From: Malaciobacter mytili LMG 24559
Lineage (GTDB): Bacteria; Campylobacterota; Campylobacteria; Campylobacterales; Arcobacteraceae
Direction: 5' to 3'
NCBI RefSeq assembly: GCF_003346775.1
Contig: NZ_CP031219.1
Location: 744,001-808,000 of the forward strand
Length of the DNA: 64,000 nucleotides
The position numbers were made by a program, and so were the translations under genes. Numbering within the stretch: position 1 is the first letter of the stretch; the number at the start of each line of letters is the position of its first letter. The notes under the pieces were generated by a model. That model saw nothing but the letters and a program-made list of their open reading frames with translations. It did not search any database and had not been told where the DNA came from. This document shows positions 1 to 7,203 of the stretch, in pieces.

Positions 1-1
1 A

Positions 2-427
2 AAAAAAGAGTATCAACAAATAAATTCTTTAATAGAAAAGGGAGTGGTTTTAAAGGTTATAAAACCCAAAAAAGAAGAGTTTGAAAATGATAAATATAAA
101 AGAGCTTCTAAAAAATTTGAATATACATTGAAAAATAAAGGAGAAACAGAAAAAAGTAAGCTAGAAGATACTTATAAAAAATCAAGTGATTATAAAAATA
201 AAATGTCAGTTATAAAAGAAACTGATAAGAACTTGGGACGAGCAGAATTAGTTAAATTAGTAAATGTTTCAAAAGCTACTATTAGTTTAATTATAAGAGA
301 AAAATACCCTAATCCAAAAAAAATGATTGATAATATTTATAGAAAAATTAATAGTACAAAAATTATTGGTGTTGAAGCTAAAACAACAAATTTAAAAGAA
401 CTTGCAAAGGAGATTGAAGAACTATGA
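2..427 (+). CDS. Partial phage protein with C-terminal helix-turn-helix
   Basis: The reading frame is open to the window edge, so the 5' end is missing. A GTG at 44 is a poor start because GGGAG abuts it directly. The visible part is lysine-rich. Toward the C-terminus the stretch GRAELVKLVNVSKATISLII followed by REKYPNP has the spacing of a helix-turn-helix and resembles the HTH of Mu-type early regulators and the MuB N-terminus. It overlaps the next gene by ATGA. A role as early-region DNA-binding protein is inferred; the precise family is not recognised. Confidence 0.5.
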   Translation, partial: KKEYQQINSLIEKGVVLKVIKPKKEEFENDKYKRASKKFEYTLKNKGETEKSKLEDTYKKSSDYKNKMSVIKETDKNLGRAELVKLVNVSKATISLIIREKYPNPKKMIDNIYRKINSTKIIGVEAKTTNLKELAKEIEEL

Positions 428-540
428 ATACAGGAATAATATTAGTGATAAGTATATTATGCTTTATTGTTGGTTTTATATTAAATGAGGTGCTACGAAG
501 TAGAAAAGAAGATAAAGAAAAAATACCATTCAAGGAGTAA
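424..540 (+). CDS. Small single-pass membrane protein (38 aa)
   Basis: ATG overlaps the stop of the preceding gene (ATGA), suggesting translational coupling. The 38-residue product starts MNTGIILVISILCFIVGFIL, one hydrophobic segment of about 17 residues, followed by a short highly charged tail. It ends just before a strong AAGGAG that serves the next gene. No family is recognised. It is supported by the tight packing of start and stop between neighbours and by the clear membrane segment; it could be a small phage inner-membrane protein. Confidence 0.5.
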   Translation: MNTGIILVISILCFIVGFILNEVLRSRKEDKEKIPFKE

Positions 541-544
541 TTAT

Positions 545-760
545 ATGAATGATACAAAAGTATATACAAGTGAAGATGGAAGTATTGCTATCCAAAGTGA
601 AGGGCAAGAGATAAATGTATCCTATGAAGCTAGTAAGGATATACTAATAAGACTTTGCAGCCTTCATGGATGGAAAATAAAAACTGATTGTAATTTCAGA
701 TATGGTTATTTGGGTATTGCAAATAGTAACTTAGAAGATGGATTGATACCTACTAAATAA
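545..760 (+). CDS. Small phage protein of unknown function (71 aa)
   Basis: Start chosen at ATG 545 because AAGGAG lies 7-8 bases upstream; an earlier in-frame start at 485 would overlap the small membrane gene and has no ribosome site. The product begins MNDTKVYTSEDGSIAIQSEG, is soluble and has no membrane segment or metal motif. It closes the first early gene cluster; a hairpin follows at 797-839. No family recognised. Confidence 0.55.
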   Translation: MNDTKVYTSEDGSIAIQSEGQEINVSYEASKDILIRLCSLHGWKIKTDCNFRYGYLGIANSNLEDGLIPTK

Positions 761-796
761 AATCAAAAAAGAAATTTAAATGTTAAAAATTCATAG

Positions 797-839
797 AGGG
801 CTTAACTGCCTTAGATAAAGCATTGTCTAAAAAAGCCCT
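797..839 (+). terminator. Hairpin after first early cluster
   Basis: AGGGCTT (797-803) pairs with AAGCCCT (833-839), with an inner TTAGAT/GTCTAA pairing. It is followed by a short T-containing stretch. It separates the 545-760 gene from the next cluster and may be a terminator or an attenuator. Confidence 0.45.
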
Positions 840-887
840 TTATTGAGTTTTACTCACATTTTAAAAGCAAAAAAGAAAGGAAAAAAA

Positions 888-1163
888 ATGAATAGAGAAA
901 AGTTTGAAAGAGCAAAAAAAATTGATGATGAGTTAAAAAAGATAAAGAAGTTGTATGAACTACTTTATAAGTATAAAAGCTTTAAAGATAATCACTCTTG
1001 TCATGGTGTACAGCTAGTTTCAGCAAGTGAAAATAGAGGTATAGGGTTTGAAGCAGAAGGAAATATTTTTTCAAAAGAAGATATAGACAAAATTGTAAAT
1101 ACAGTTGACCACATTTTAATAGCAAAAAAAGTAAAGCTAGAAAAAGAATTTAAAGAAATTTAA
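888..1163 (+). CDS. Coiled-coil type small phage protein (91 aa)
   Basis: Start placed at ATG 888 behind GAAAGG; the frame extends upstream to a weaker start at 843 that would run into the hairpin tail. The product is lysine/glutamate-rich with predicted helices at both ends (residues about 3-30 and 70-91) and a less charged middle containing HSCHGVQL. Ends ten bases before the DUF3164 gene, so probably co-transcribed with it. Family not recognised. Confidence 0.55.
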   Translation: MNREKFERAKKIDDELKKIKKLYELLYKYKSFKDNHSCHGVQLVSASENRGIGFEAEGNIFSKEDIDKIVNTVDHILIAKKVKLEKEFKEI

Positions 1164-1172
1164 GGAGTAAAA

Positions 1173-1859
1173 ATGGCAGTAATTGTGAATGGGAAATGGC
1201 AAGACAAGGAGGGGAACTTTAAACACCCTGATATGGTTAGAGTTGACAAGCAAATAGAAGATGAGCTTGTTGAAGGGTTAGTAGAGTCTGCATTGGTTCT
1301 GCACAAACAAATGAAAGATTTTAAAATTAAAGCTTTTGCTGAGTGCTATGCATTTGTTGACTTACTTAGAAAAGAATATGAGATGGAACGAATTACTAGC
1401 ACTGTAGGAGCTGTAACTTTAAAAAGTTTCAATGGAATAAAAGAGGTGCAAATCCAAGTTGCAAAGTTGATTACTTTTGATCAAAAGCTAACTCTTGCAA
1501 AAGAAAAGATAGATGAGTACTTAACTCATAAAACAGAGAACTTAGACTCAGAAATCCAAACACTAATTACAAGAGCTTTTGATGTGAAGAATGGAAAGGT
1601 TGATGCAAAGCAGATTATAGGTCTTAAGTCATATAACATCACTCATCCAAAATGGAAAGAAGCAATGAGTATGATTGATGAAGCTACAGAGATTGCAGGA
1701 ACTAAATCATACATTAGATTTAAGCAAAGAGCAGGACTTAAAATAGATGGTGGAATGGAAACTATTGTTTTAGATTTAGCAGCACTTCCAGTTGAAGAAA
1801 GTGAAATTCAAACAGTTAAAAAAGAGCTTGTAAAAGAAAAGCAAGGAGATAATCAATGA
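1173..1859 (+). CDS. DUF3164-family Mu-like phage protein
   Basis: A 228-residue protein with the usual DUF3164 pattern: an N-terminal GKWQDKEGNFKHPDMV segment, a long helical middle, and the basic segment ITHPKWKEAMSMIDEA followed by GTKSYIRFKQR near the C-terminus. DUF3164 proteins are characteristic of the early region of Mu-like transposable phages; the molecular function is unknown. RBS TAAGGAG precedes the ATG. Its stop overlaps the amidase start (ATGA), so the two are translationally coupled. Confidence 0.8.
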   Translation: MAVIVNGKWQDKEGNFKHPDMVRVDKQIEDELVEGLVESALVLHKQMKDFKIKAFAECYAFVDLLRKEYEMERITSTVGAVTLKSFNGIKEVQIQVAKLITFDQKLTLAKEKIDEYLTHKTENLDSEIQTLITRAFDVKNGKVDAKQIIGLKSYNITHPKWKEAMSMIDEATEIAGTKSYIRFKQRAGLKIDGGMETIVLDLAALPVEESEIQTVKKELVKEKQGDNQ

Positions 1860-2455
1860 AAGTAGCAGTAATAATTGGACATAGTGAAACATCAAAAGGA
1901 GCTAGAAATAGCTCTTATGATGTAAGTGAGTTTGATTTTAATCAGAAGTTAGCTCATGATATAGAGCATAATTTTTGGAAGTTAAATCCTGAAGATGAGA
2001 TTATCGTTGTATATAGAGAAAATGGCTATAAAAATCTTCCACAAGAGATAAATGAATTAAATCCTGATTTGATTGTAAGTTTACATTGTAATGCATTTGA
2101 TACTGAAGCTTTTGGTTGTGAGATGCTTTATTACTATAAGAGTGAAAAAAGTAAAGAAGTTGCAAGACTTTTTCAAAATCATTTAGTCCAAAGATTAGAC
2201 AATAGAGATAGAGGTATTAAATCAAGAACAGTAGAAGATAGAGGAGGATATTTACTTAGATATACAAAAGCTCCTTGCATTATATGTGAACCTTTTTTTA
2301 TAGATAATGATGATGATTTTTTAAGAGCAGACGAGTGCTTCTTAAATGGTGATTTAACTAGATGGTTTTGTGAAGCAATTGACTTGAGTTTGAAGTATTT
2401 AAAAGGTCATAGAATGATAACTATTAACTTTAATGTAAGGAAAGAAAATGAGTAA
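1856..2455 (+). CDS. N-acetylmuramoyl-L-alanine amidase (Amidase_3), phage endolysin
   Basis: A zinc amidase that cleaves the bond between MurNAc and L-alanine in peptidoglycan. Visible ligands and catalytic residues of the Amidase_3 fold: His9 in VAVIIGH, Glu25, His77 in SLHCNA and catalytic Glu145 in CEPFF. There is no signal peptide, so export would need a holin or a host route. Unusually for a P2-type late module, it lies in the early Mu-like cluster, about 10 kb from the lysis-position genes at 12798-13799. Overlaps the DUF3164 gene by 4 bp and the next gene by 8 bp. Confidence 0.85.
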   Translation: MKVAVIIGHSETSKGARNSSYDVSEFDFNQKLAHDIEHNFWKLNPEDEIIVVYRENGYKNLPQEINELNPDLIVSLHCNAFDTEAFGCEMLYYYKSEKSKEVARLFQNHLVQRLDNRDRGIKSRTVEDRGGYLLRYTKAPCIICEPFFIDNDDDFLRADECFLNGDLTRWFCEAIDLSLKYLKGHRMITINFNVRKENE

Positions 2456-2816
2456 AAAAATAGAAGTGACAGTTACTTATATAGATGTTGTAGATATAAA
2501 AATTGTTTTTGATGATACTCCAGAAACGCAAAAAAAATGTCATGAAATTAATAACTTTTGGGGTGGTAGTAAAAATAGATTAGAGGATGTTGATAATTGT
2601 ATTTATAAGTGTGTATCAAGATTAATAGGAAATGAAATTATTAGGTTACATATGAAGAGTTCATTTTATTGTGGTGTGAATGCAGCAATAAAAGCTTTTA
2701 ATGAAGGAATTGAAGGTTTTCCATCAATTGATGGACAATATGGAATTAAGCTTGAATATTGTGATGATTTTGAGCTTAGTGATTTAGATGTTGATTTTAG
2801 TGTTAAAGAAAAATAG
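2448..2816 (+). CDS. DUF2528-like phage protein
   Basis: A 122-residue acidic protein. The segment EINNFWGGSKNRLEDVDNCI followed by a VSRLIGNEI helix, and the later SIDGQYGIKLEYCDDFEL, resemble DUF2528, found in Mu-like and other temperate phages; the match is from memory of the family pattern. The function is unknown. It overlaps the amidase end by 8 bp and stops at TAG 2814-2816. The same frame stays open for another 42 codons after that stop (see 2817-2945). Confidence 0.6.
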   Translation: MSKKIEVTVTYIDVVDIKIVFDDTPETQKKCHEINNFWGGSKNRLEDVDNCIYKCVSRLIGNEIIRLHMKSSFYCGVNAAIKAFNEGIEGFPSIDGQYGIKLEYCDDFELSDLDVDFSVKEK

Positions 2817-2945
2817 TTTTCAAGAAATGGAGTTTTAGCATTATTTGAAGATTTAAATCAACACTCAAAAGAGGACAATGTTGATATATATAATCAAACA
2901 TTGGAACAAATTAAAAAAGGCATAGACCAAATGGAGTACTTATAA
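2817..2945 (+). pseudogene. In-frame coding-like remnant downstream of the DUF2528-like stop
   Basis: The 129 bases after TAG 2814 continue in the same frame as the upstream gene and read FSRNGVLALFEDLNQHSKED, then an Asn/Gln/Ile-rich helix ending GIDQMEYL before TAA. There is no ATG, GTG or ribosome site that could start it independently, yet its codon use looks coding. Either the 3' end of a truncated gene, or a C-terminal extension reached by readthrough of TAG. Confidence 0.35.
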
Positions 2946-2946
2946 A

Positions 2947-3099
2947 ATGACAGTTAAAGAGTTAAAAGAGTTACTAAAAAATGCAAAAGATGAAGATATT
3001 GTAAGAGTAAGAGAAACTGATGATAAATGGGAACATCCTGTTACTGAAGTACAGGAAGAGATAGGAGATTTTATCCTTGTTTATGAGGATAATGAATAA
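2947..3099 (+). CDS. Small acidic phage protein (50 aa)
   Basis: Begins MTVKELKELLKNAKDEDIVR, a pattern common in short phage proteins (MTVKELIEKL.. type), and ends in the acidic tail VYEDNE. GGAG lies about 11 bases upstream. The gene sits between the remnant at 2817-2945 and a hairpin at 3112-3137. Function unknown; soluble. Confidence 0.55.
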   Translation: MTVKELKELLKNAKDEDIVRVRETDDKWEHPVTEVQEEIGDFILVYEDNE

Positions 3100-3111
3100 T
3101 AGTAATTTTTG

Positions 3112-3137
3112 AGAGCTTACTTTTTGAAGTAGGCTCT
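3112..3137 (+). terminator. 10-bp stem hairpin
   Basis: AGAGCTTACT, loop TTTTGA, AGTAGGCTCT form a 10-bp stem with one G-T pair, immediately upstream of the ribosome site of the 3163 gene. It has only a weak T-run afterwards, so it may be an attenuator or RNA-processing site rather than a full terminator. Similar in position to the hairpin at 797-839. Confidence 0.45.
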
Positions 3138-3162
3138 ATTGAGATTATATAAAGGAGAAAAT

Positions 3163-3369
3163 ATGGATTTTGATGATCAACTTCAAATATTAAATGGAAT
3201 AATTGAAGAATGCCAAATGACTATAAAAAAAAATAAAGAAGTTATTGAAAAAGCAAATAATGTTATAAAAAAAATCCAATCAAAATGTAAACATGACTAT
3301 GAAATCATTGGTTCTTATTCTGTAATAGTTGTAGAGTGTAAAAAATGTGGCTTTATAGGAGGTGCTTAA
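3163..3369 (+). CDS. Small coiled-coil protein with C-terminal zinc-ribbon half
   Basis: Start at ATG 3163, with AAAGGAG 6 bases upstream. The first 40 residues are a lysine-rich helix (IKKNKEVIEKANNVIKKI). The C-terminus holds KCKHDYE and then ECKKCGF, giving Cys, His and a CxxC that could bind one zinc. Stop overlaps the next start (TAATG). A DNA- or RNA-binding phage accessory role is possible but unproven. Confidence 0.55.
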   Translation: MDFDDQLQILNGIIEECQMTIKKNKEVIEKANNVIKKIQSKCKHDYEIIGSYSVIVVECKKCGFIGGA

Positions 3370-3659
3370 TGTTTACTCCAAATACAGGAAATGATAAGTT
3401 AGATAGAGCTTACAATAATTTAAGTATGCATATTAGTGCTTATAATAACTTTGAAGAGTTTTATAACTACTTTCAAAGGATAGTAAAAACAGATGATAAA
3501 GATGTATTAAATAAGTGGCTATTAAAAGTTTTATTTGTGCAGATGAAATATAACAAGCATCCATTTGATGAGTTGACAGAACTGGTCAACAATGAGAATG
3601 CAGCCAAGTTAAAAGATTGGCTTGATAATGAATTAAAGAAAGTGAGGCAAACAAAATGA
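3369..3659 (+). CDS. Helical phage protein of unknown function (96 aa)
   Basis: Start at ATG 3369 overlapping the previous stop, behind GGAGG. The product is helical and aromatic-rich (NNFEEFYNYFQRIV), with no recognised domain. It overlaps the next gene, a RecA-fold ATPase, by 4 bp. Given the tight coupling it may be a partner or regulator of that ATPase, which is an inference from position only. Confidence 0.55.
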   Translation: MFTPNTGNDKLDRAYNNLSMHISAYNNFEEFYNYFQRIVKTDDKDVLNKWLLKVLFVQMKYNKHPFDELTELVNNENAAKLKDWLDNELKKVRQTK

Positions 3660-4567
3660 TTGATTTCTTAGATGGCATTGCTCTAACTTCTGACAGATTG
3701 TATAGAGAAACAGAGTTTTTAATACCTGATTTTCTACCCAAAAGAATGATTACAATGTATTATGCAGATGGTGGTAATGCTAAGACATGGTTAAGTTATG
3801 GAGTCGCTGCATATATTTGTCAACACAACTTGGCAAAGAGAGTTTACTATATCGACTTAGATAATCCACTTGATACTCTTAAAGATAGAGGTGTATCAGA
3901 ATTACTTATGAATAGATTTGCAAATTTTAAATATATCCATAGAAGTGATTTAGAAGAGTCACCTATTGAATTACTTGAAAAATTAGCTCATAAAGATAAC
4001 TCAAAACATCATGCTTATGAAGATATGGTTTTAATCATTGATAGCTGGAGAAATGTAACTAATATTAAGAACGATGAAAAAGCTATGTATATGATGAACT
4101 TACTTATGGATATAAGGGAAGCTGGTATGACTGTTGTAGGTATTGCACACTCAAATAAAGATGGTAAGAACTATGAAGGAAGTAACAATATCAAGAACTC
4201 ACTTGATGTTATGTTTAAACAAACACTTCTTAAATCTGTAATGGGTGAGTATATTGTTGTAAACTTAGACCCTAAAAAAGAGAGGTCTGGAGTAAGAGCG
4301 TGTGATTGGAAAATCAATACTAATACTTTAGAGATGACCAAAGCTGATGCAGTGACTTCAAGAATGGATTCACAAGAGACGGAGTTTGTAAATAATGTAA
4401 AAGCACTGTTGGCTAAGCATCCAAAAGGTTTAAATAAAACAGATGTTTTAGAGGGTATTGGAACACGTAAAGATAATAAGACTGCTATTAACTTACTTAA
4501 GAAGTTTGAGGGTGAGTTTTACAAGATGGAACAAGATGGTAAGAAGCATATTTATTCTTTACTATAA
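3656..4567 (+). CDS. RepA/AAA_25-like RecA-fold ATPase with C-terminal winged helix
   Basis: A 303-residue P-loop protein of the plasmid RepA / AAA_25 type, normally hexameric helicase-like ATPases in replication. Walker A is at residues 37-44 as ADGGNAKT, where the usual Gly before Lys is Ala; Walker B is MVLIIDS (124-130). Residues about 250-303 look like a winged helix (GLNKTDVLEGIG, NAINLLKKF type). The gene sits at the end of the early cluster, upstream of the long inverted repeat and gemA. A role in phage replication or regulation is inferred. The altered Walker A is unusual but Lys and Thr are kept. Confidence 0.7.
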   Translation: MIDFLDGIALTSDRLYRETEFLIPDFLPKRMITMYYADGGNAKTWLSYGVAAYICQHNLAKRVYYIDLDNPLDTLKDRGVSELLMNRFANFKYIHRSDLEESPIELLEKLAHKDNSKHHAYEDMVLIIDSWRNVTNIKNDEKAMYMMNLLMDIREAGMTVVGIAHSNKDGKNYEGSNNIKNSLDVMFKQTLLKSVMGEYIVVNLDPKKERSGVRACDWKINTNTLEMTKADAVTSRMDSQETEFVNNVKALLAKHPKGLNKTDVLEGIGTRKDNKTAINLLKKFEGEFYKMEQDGKKHIYSLL

Positions 4568-4583
4568 AAACAAACAACATAAA

Positions 4584-4639
4584 CAACAACTACAACATAC
4601 CGTAAAATCGCTATGTTGTAGTTGTTGTAATAGTTGTAA
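4584..4639 (+). promoter_or_regulatory. Long inverted repeat and leader element upstream of gemA
   Basis: CAACAACTACAACATA (4584-4599) and its exact reverse complement (4612-4627) flank a 12-base spacer, giving a 16-bp perfect stem. It is followed by AATAGTTGTAA, which ends 14 bases before the gemA ATG. The same elements recur upstream of the portal gene (9947-10000, opposite strand). It could be an operator for a dimeric activator, a late/middle promoter element, or a leader RNA structure. Confidence 0.7.
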
Positions 4640-4653
4640 AACAAAGGGAAGTA

Positions 4654-5037
4654 ATGACTGGGAAACAACAACAATATAAAAAGTCACTCATTCAAAAGAT
4701 ACAAATCAATAAAAAGAATGTGTTTCCAGACGATGAGTCAAGGCGAGATTTTATGAAAAGTAGATTTAATTGTGTTAGTACAAAACACATGAGTATTGAC
4801 CAGCTAAATCAAATGCTTAACTTTTGCCTTAGAAAAGTAAGTGATATACCTTTGGTAGCTCCTATCACATCAGCACAAAAACAGAAGATTAAAACTACTT
4901 GGGAAGATAAAGCTAAGAAGAAAAGTACAAGTGCTATGAATGCATTTATTGAAAGAATCACTCAAAGAAGTAGTATTGAAGTTCTTACTAAGGCTGAGGC
5001 TACAAAGGTAATTATTGCTATTGATAAAATGCAATAG
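4654..5037 (+). CDS. gemA: GemA-like Mu gp16-family regulatory protein
   Basis: A 127-residue protein matching the GemA/Mu gp16 (DUF1018) pattern: a short basic N-terminal helix, then PDDESRRDFMKSRFNCVSTK and SIDQLNQMLNFCLRK, then a C-terminal helical half. GemA of Mu is linked to host gene expression and DNA topology control. AAGGGAAG serves the ATG. It is the first gene after the 16-bp inverted repeat, so probably starts a separately regulated transcript including the zinc-ribbon, MuF and gp10-like genes. Confidence 0.75.
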   Translation: MTGKQQQYKKSLIQKIQINKKNVFPDDESRRDFMKSRFNCVSTKHMSIDQLNQMLNFCLRKVSDIPLVAPITSAQKQKIKTTWEDKAKKKSTSAMNAFIERITQRSSIEVLTKAEATKVIIAIDKMQ

Positions 5038-5045
5038 GAGGGATT

Positions 5046-5255
5046 ATGTGGTGTCCTAAGTGTTGTGGTAAGACAAAGGTTGTAGGAACTACGACTGGAA
5101 CACAAAATGAGAGGTTTAGAACTTGTTTAGTGTGTAACTATTCATTTTCTACAATTGAAGCAATAAAGTTTGATGATTACTGGAGAGATTATGCAAAAGA
5201 AACTTTTGAAAGCCCTTTTGAAAGCCAAGAGCCAAGAGCAAAAGAAAATAAGTGA
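5046..5255 (+). CDS. Zinc-ribbon protein, Ogr/NrdR-like
   Basis: A 69-residue protein with two CxxC pairs: WCPKC near the N-terminus and CLVC after about 25 residues (residues 3-6 and 27-30), followed by NYSFSTIE. The layout resembles the zinc ribbon of NrdR and, more loosely, the Ogr/Delta zinc-finger activators that switch on P2 late promoters. As the phage has a P2-type late module, a late-activator role is attractive but inferred. The ATP-cone of NrdR is absent, so this is not a host-type NrdR. Strong GGAGG upstream; the downstream MuF gene overlaps it by 65 bp. Confidence 0.6.
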   Translation: MWCPKCCGKTKVVGTTTGTQNERFRTCLVCNYSFSTIEAIKFDDYWRDYAKETFESPFESQEPRAKENK

Positions 5256-6453
5256 GATAATAGATGAGTTTGTAAAGACTCAATCTATTAATGCTAAAGA
5301 GCAGCTGGAAGAGTTCTTGTCTGATATGGTAGTTTATATTAATAGAAACTATAGCAATACAGACAAAGATGCACTTCTTACAATAGTAGGAGGTAAGTTA
5401 AAAGACCTAAACATATCTTTTGATACAAAAGGGCTAGATGATATTTATAAGAAACTATCTGTTGTAAATGGTCCTAGTACAAAATTTGAGTTTGACGAGA
5501 TAGATTTAAAAGCAATAAAGGTTATGAGAGATAGTTTTTATTGGTCAGCAGATAAATATAATATTGAAACACAAAACATTCTAAAAGATACTATATCAGA
5601 TACTTTTAAAGGTGAGATTACTAGAGCAGAAGTTAGCTCTGTTTTAAAAGAGAAATTTGATGGTGTTATAAATAAAAGTGAATCATATTTTGAATTAGTA
5701 GCTGATAGTAATATATCACAAGCACAAGCAATAAGTAGAGTTAATCAAGGCTTGAAATATGGTGTTAAGCATTTTAAAGTAAGTGCAAAGATAGACAATA
5801 AAACAAGTGATTTTTGTAGATGGTTAAATGGAAAGATAATAACAGCTAATCATCTAAAAACACAAATAGATAAACTTTTGTCTTCAAGTAGTATAGATGA
5901 TAAAAAACAAGCTGCTCCTTGGCAAAATAAACCAATTTATGGAAAGCTCCCTCCTAATGTTGGATTAGCTCCCTATCATGGACATTGTAGAACTGAAAAC
6001 CTTCCTGTATGGATAAATGAAGATGATAGGCTAGATACTAAAACAGGAAAGCTGTATAAGGTTAAGAGTACAAAAAATGATAAGAAGTATAAGTTAAGGC
6101 ATATTGATAAAACTGGAATTGAAACAAAGGTTAAACCTCATATCTATGAAAAGATAGTTGGTGGTAAACATGGCTTAACAGAGAAGCAGTTAGTTGGTGC
6201 TTTGAATGACATAAAATATAAGTCTCCTCACAAAGTAAGTGGAGTACATCCTAATGAGCATGTAAAAGCAGTAGCTTTAACAAATAGTGGTTATACTTTG
6301 ATTTATGAATCTGATGAACTTATAAGTTGTTTTGTTCCCACAAGGAATGCAAACAAGTATTTTAATGATAATGCAATAGAAAATAAAATAATAAATATAG
6401 ATACTGGGCAAACTATGCAAAGGGTAAAAAAATGGTACGAACATTTAATATAG
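5191..6453 (+). CDS. MuF-type head morphogenesis protein with extra C-terminal domain
   Basis: A minor head protein needed for capsid assembly in Mu-like phages. The signature DNKTSDFCRWLNGKII, followed later by PYHGHCRTENLPV, matches Phage_Mu_F. Start set at ATG 5191 behind GGAGAG; an in-frame TTG at 5170 has no ribosome site. After the MuF core (roughly residues 130-280) a further domain of about 105 residues starts near HIYEKIVGGKHGLTEKQLVG and contains GVHPNEHVKAVAL. MuF proteins often carry C-terminal nuclease-like (PBECR/polymorphic toxin) domains, and the next gene overlaps by 22 bp and is very acidic. A toxin/immunity reading is inference. Confidence 0.8.
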   Translation: MQKKLLKALLKAKSQEQKKISEIIDEFVKTQSINAKEQLEEFLSDMVVYINRNYSNTDKDALLTIVGGKLKDLNISFDTKGLDDIYKKLSVVNGPSTKFEFDEIDLKAIKVMRDSFYWSADKYNIETQNILKDTISDTFKGEITRAEVSSVLKEKFDGVINKSESYFELVADSNISQAQAISRVNQGLKYGVKHFKVSAKIDNKTSDFCRWLNGKIITANHLKTQIDKLLSSSSIDDKKQAAPWQNKPIYGKLPPNVGLAPYHGHCRTENLPVWINEDDRLDTKTGKLYKVKSTKNDKKYKLRHIDKTGIETKVKPHIYEKIVGGKHGLTEKQLVGALNDIKYKSPHKVSGVHPNEHVKAVALTNSGYTLIYESDELISCFVPTRNANKYFNDNAIENKIINIDTGQTMQRVKKWYEHLI

Positions 6454-6755
6454 AAATAAATAAAAGTTATGGCTGGGAAATCGATATAACTGATTTTAAA
6501 GGAAGTTATGAAGATTATCAAGATGTAGCAGATGCACCATCTTCTATAGGAATATGTAAAGAAGAAAATGGAAAGTTAATAGCTTTGTATGATCCTTTTG
6601 TACCTAAAGATGAAGCTATAAAAGATGCTAATGAAATAGAGATATTTACAGAAGAATGCAAGTTCGTTCACAAAGATAATAGCTTTAAAGGTTCTTTTGT
6701 TGATGCTTTAATATATATTCAAAATTGGTATAAAGAGGAGTTTGCAGATGAATGA
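6432..6755 (+). CDS. Acidic small protein, candidate immunity partner
   Basis: A 107-residue protein with 24 Asp/Glu against 11 Lys/Arg, so a low predicted pI. The start codon lies inside the end of the MuF-type gene (22-bp overlap) behind AGGG, and its stop overlaps the next gene. Contains GWEIDITDFKGSYEDYQDVA and a C-terminal helix IYIQNWYKEEFADE. No family recognised. Small, acidic proteins encoded directly after a C-terminal toxin domain are typical immunity proteins; that role here is inferred from position and charge only. Confidence 0.55.
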   Translation: MVRTFNIEINKSYGWEIDITDFKGSYEDYQDVADAPSSIGICKEENGKLIALYDPFVPKDEAIKDANEIEIFTEECKFVHKDNSFKGSFVDALIYIQNWYKEEFADE

Positions 6756-7203
6756 TATGAAAGCTGTTAAAAACTTACTTTATAGAATAGGTGCTGAAGC
6801 AGTAAATGAAGTAAAAGAGTTAGCACCTATTGGTAAAGGTGATGGAAAATCTTATCGAGGTGGAAACCTTAAAAAAGATATTCAAGTATTTGATGACAAT
6901 ATAGATAATTTAGAAGTATCCATAGGAAACTCAAAACTAGCTCCCTATGCTAAGTTTGTTCATTGTGGTACAAAACCACATAAGATTCAAGCTAAAAATA
7001 AAAGAGCTTTAAAAACTCCTTTTGGAGTTAGAAAAAGTGTAAAACACCCAGGAACAAAAGCACAACCTTACTTAGAAGATGGGCTTAAAAAATATATGTC
7101 AAGTGGTGGACTTGATAGAGCCTTGAATGACACAGCTCATGAAATAAAAGATGAGTTTATTGATGCTTTAAAAAAGTCTTTAAAAAATGCCACTATAAAA
7201 TAA
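6748..7203 (+). CDS. HK97 gp10 / Mu gpG-like virion morphogenesis protein
   Basis: 151 residues from ATG 6748, which follows GAGGAG by 7 bases (an in-frame TTG at 6742 is less likely). The middle reads APYAKFVHCGTKPHKI and later KHPGTKAQPYLEDGL, the pattern of HK97 gp10-type neck/tail-completion proteins and of Mu gpG. It would act in head-tail joining or tail assembly. The 3' end overlaps the convergent terminase gene by 11 bp, so the two transcripts meet tail to tail. Confidence 0.7.
   Translation: MNDMKAVKNLLYRIGAEAVNEVKELAPIGKGDGKSYRGGNLKKDIQVFDDNIDNLEVSIGNSKLAPYAKFVHCGTKPHKIQAKNKRALKTPFGVRKSVKHPGTKAQPYLEDGLKKYMSSGGLDRALNDTAHEIKDEFIDALKKSLKNATIK

Noticed and set aside
44-46. GTG 44 as true start of the first gene
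   Set aside because: GGGAG directly touches the GTG, and the frame is open and coding-like to the window edge.
5046-5255. Host NrdR repressor
   Set aside because: Only the zinc ribbon resembles NrdR; the ATP-cone domain is missing and the gene lies inside a phage operon.
6303-6521. Minus-strand frame across the MuF/acidic gene overlap
   Set aside because: Shadow frame with hydrophobic low-complexity product; both plus-strand genes there have proper starts.
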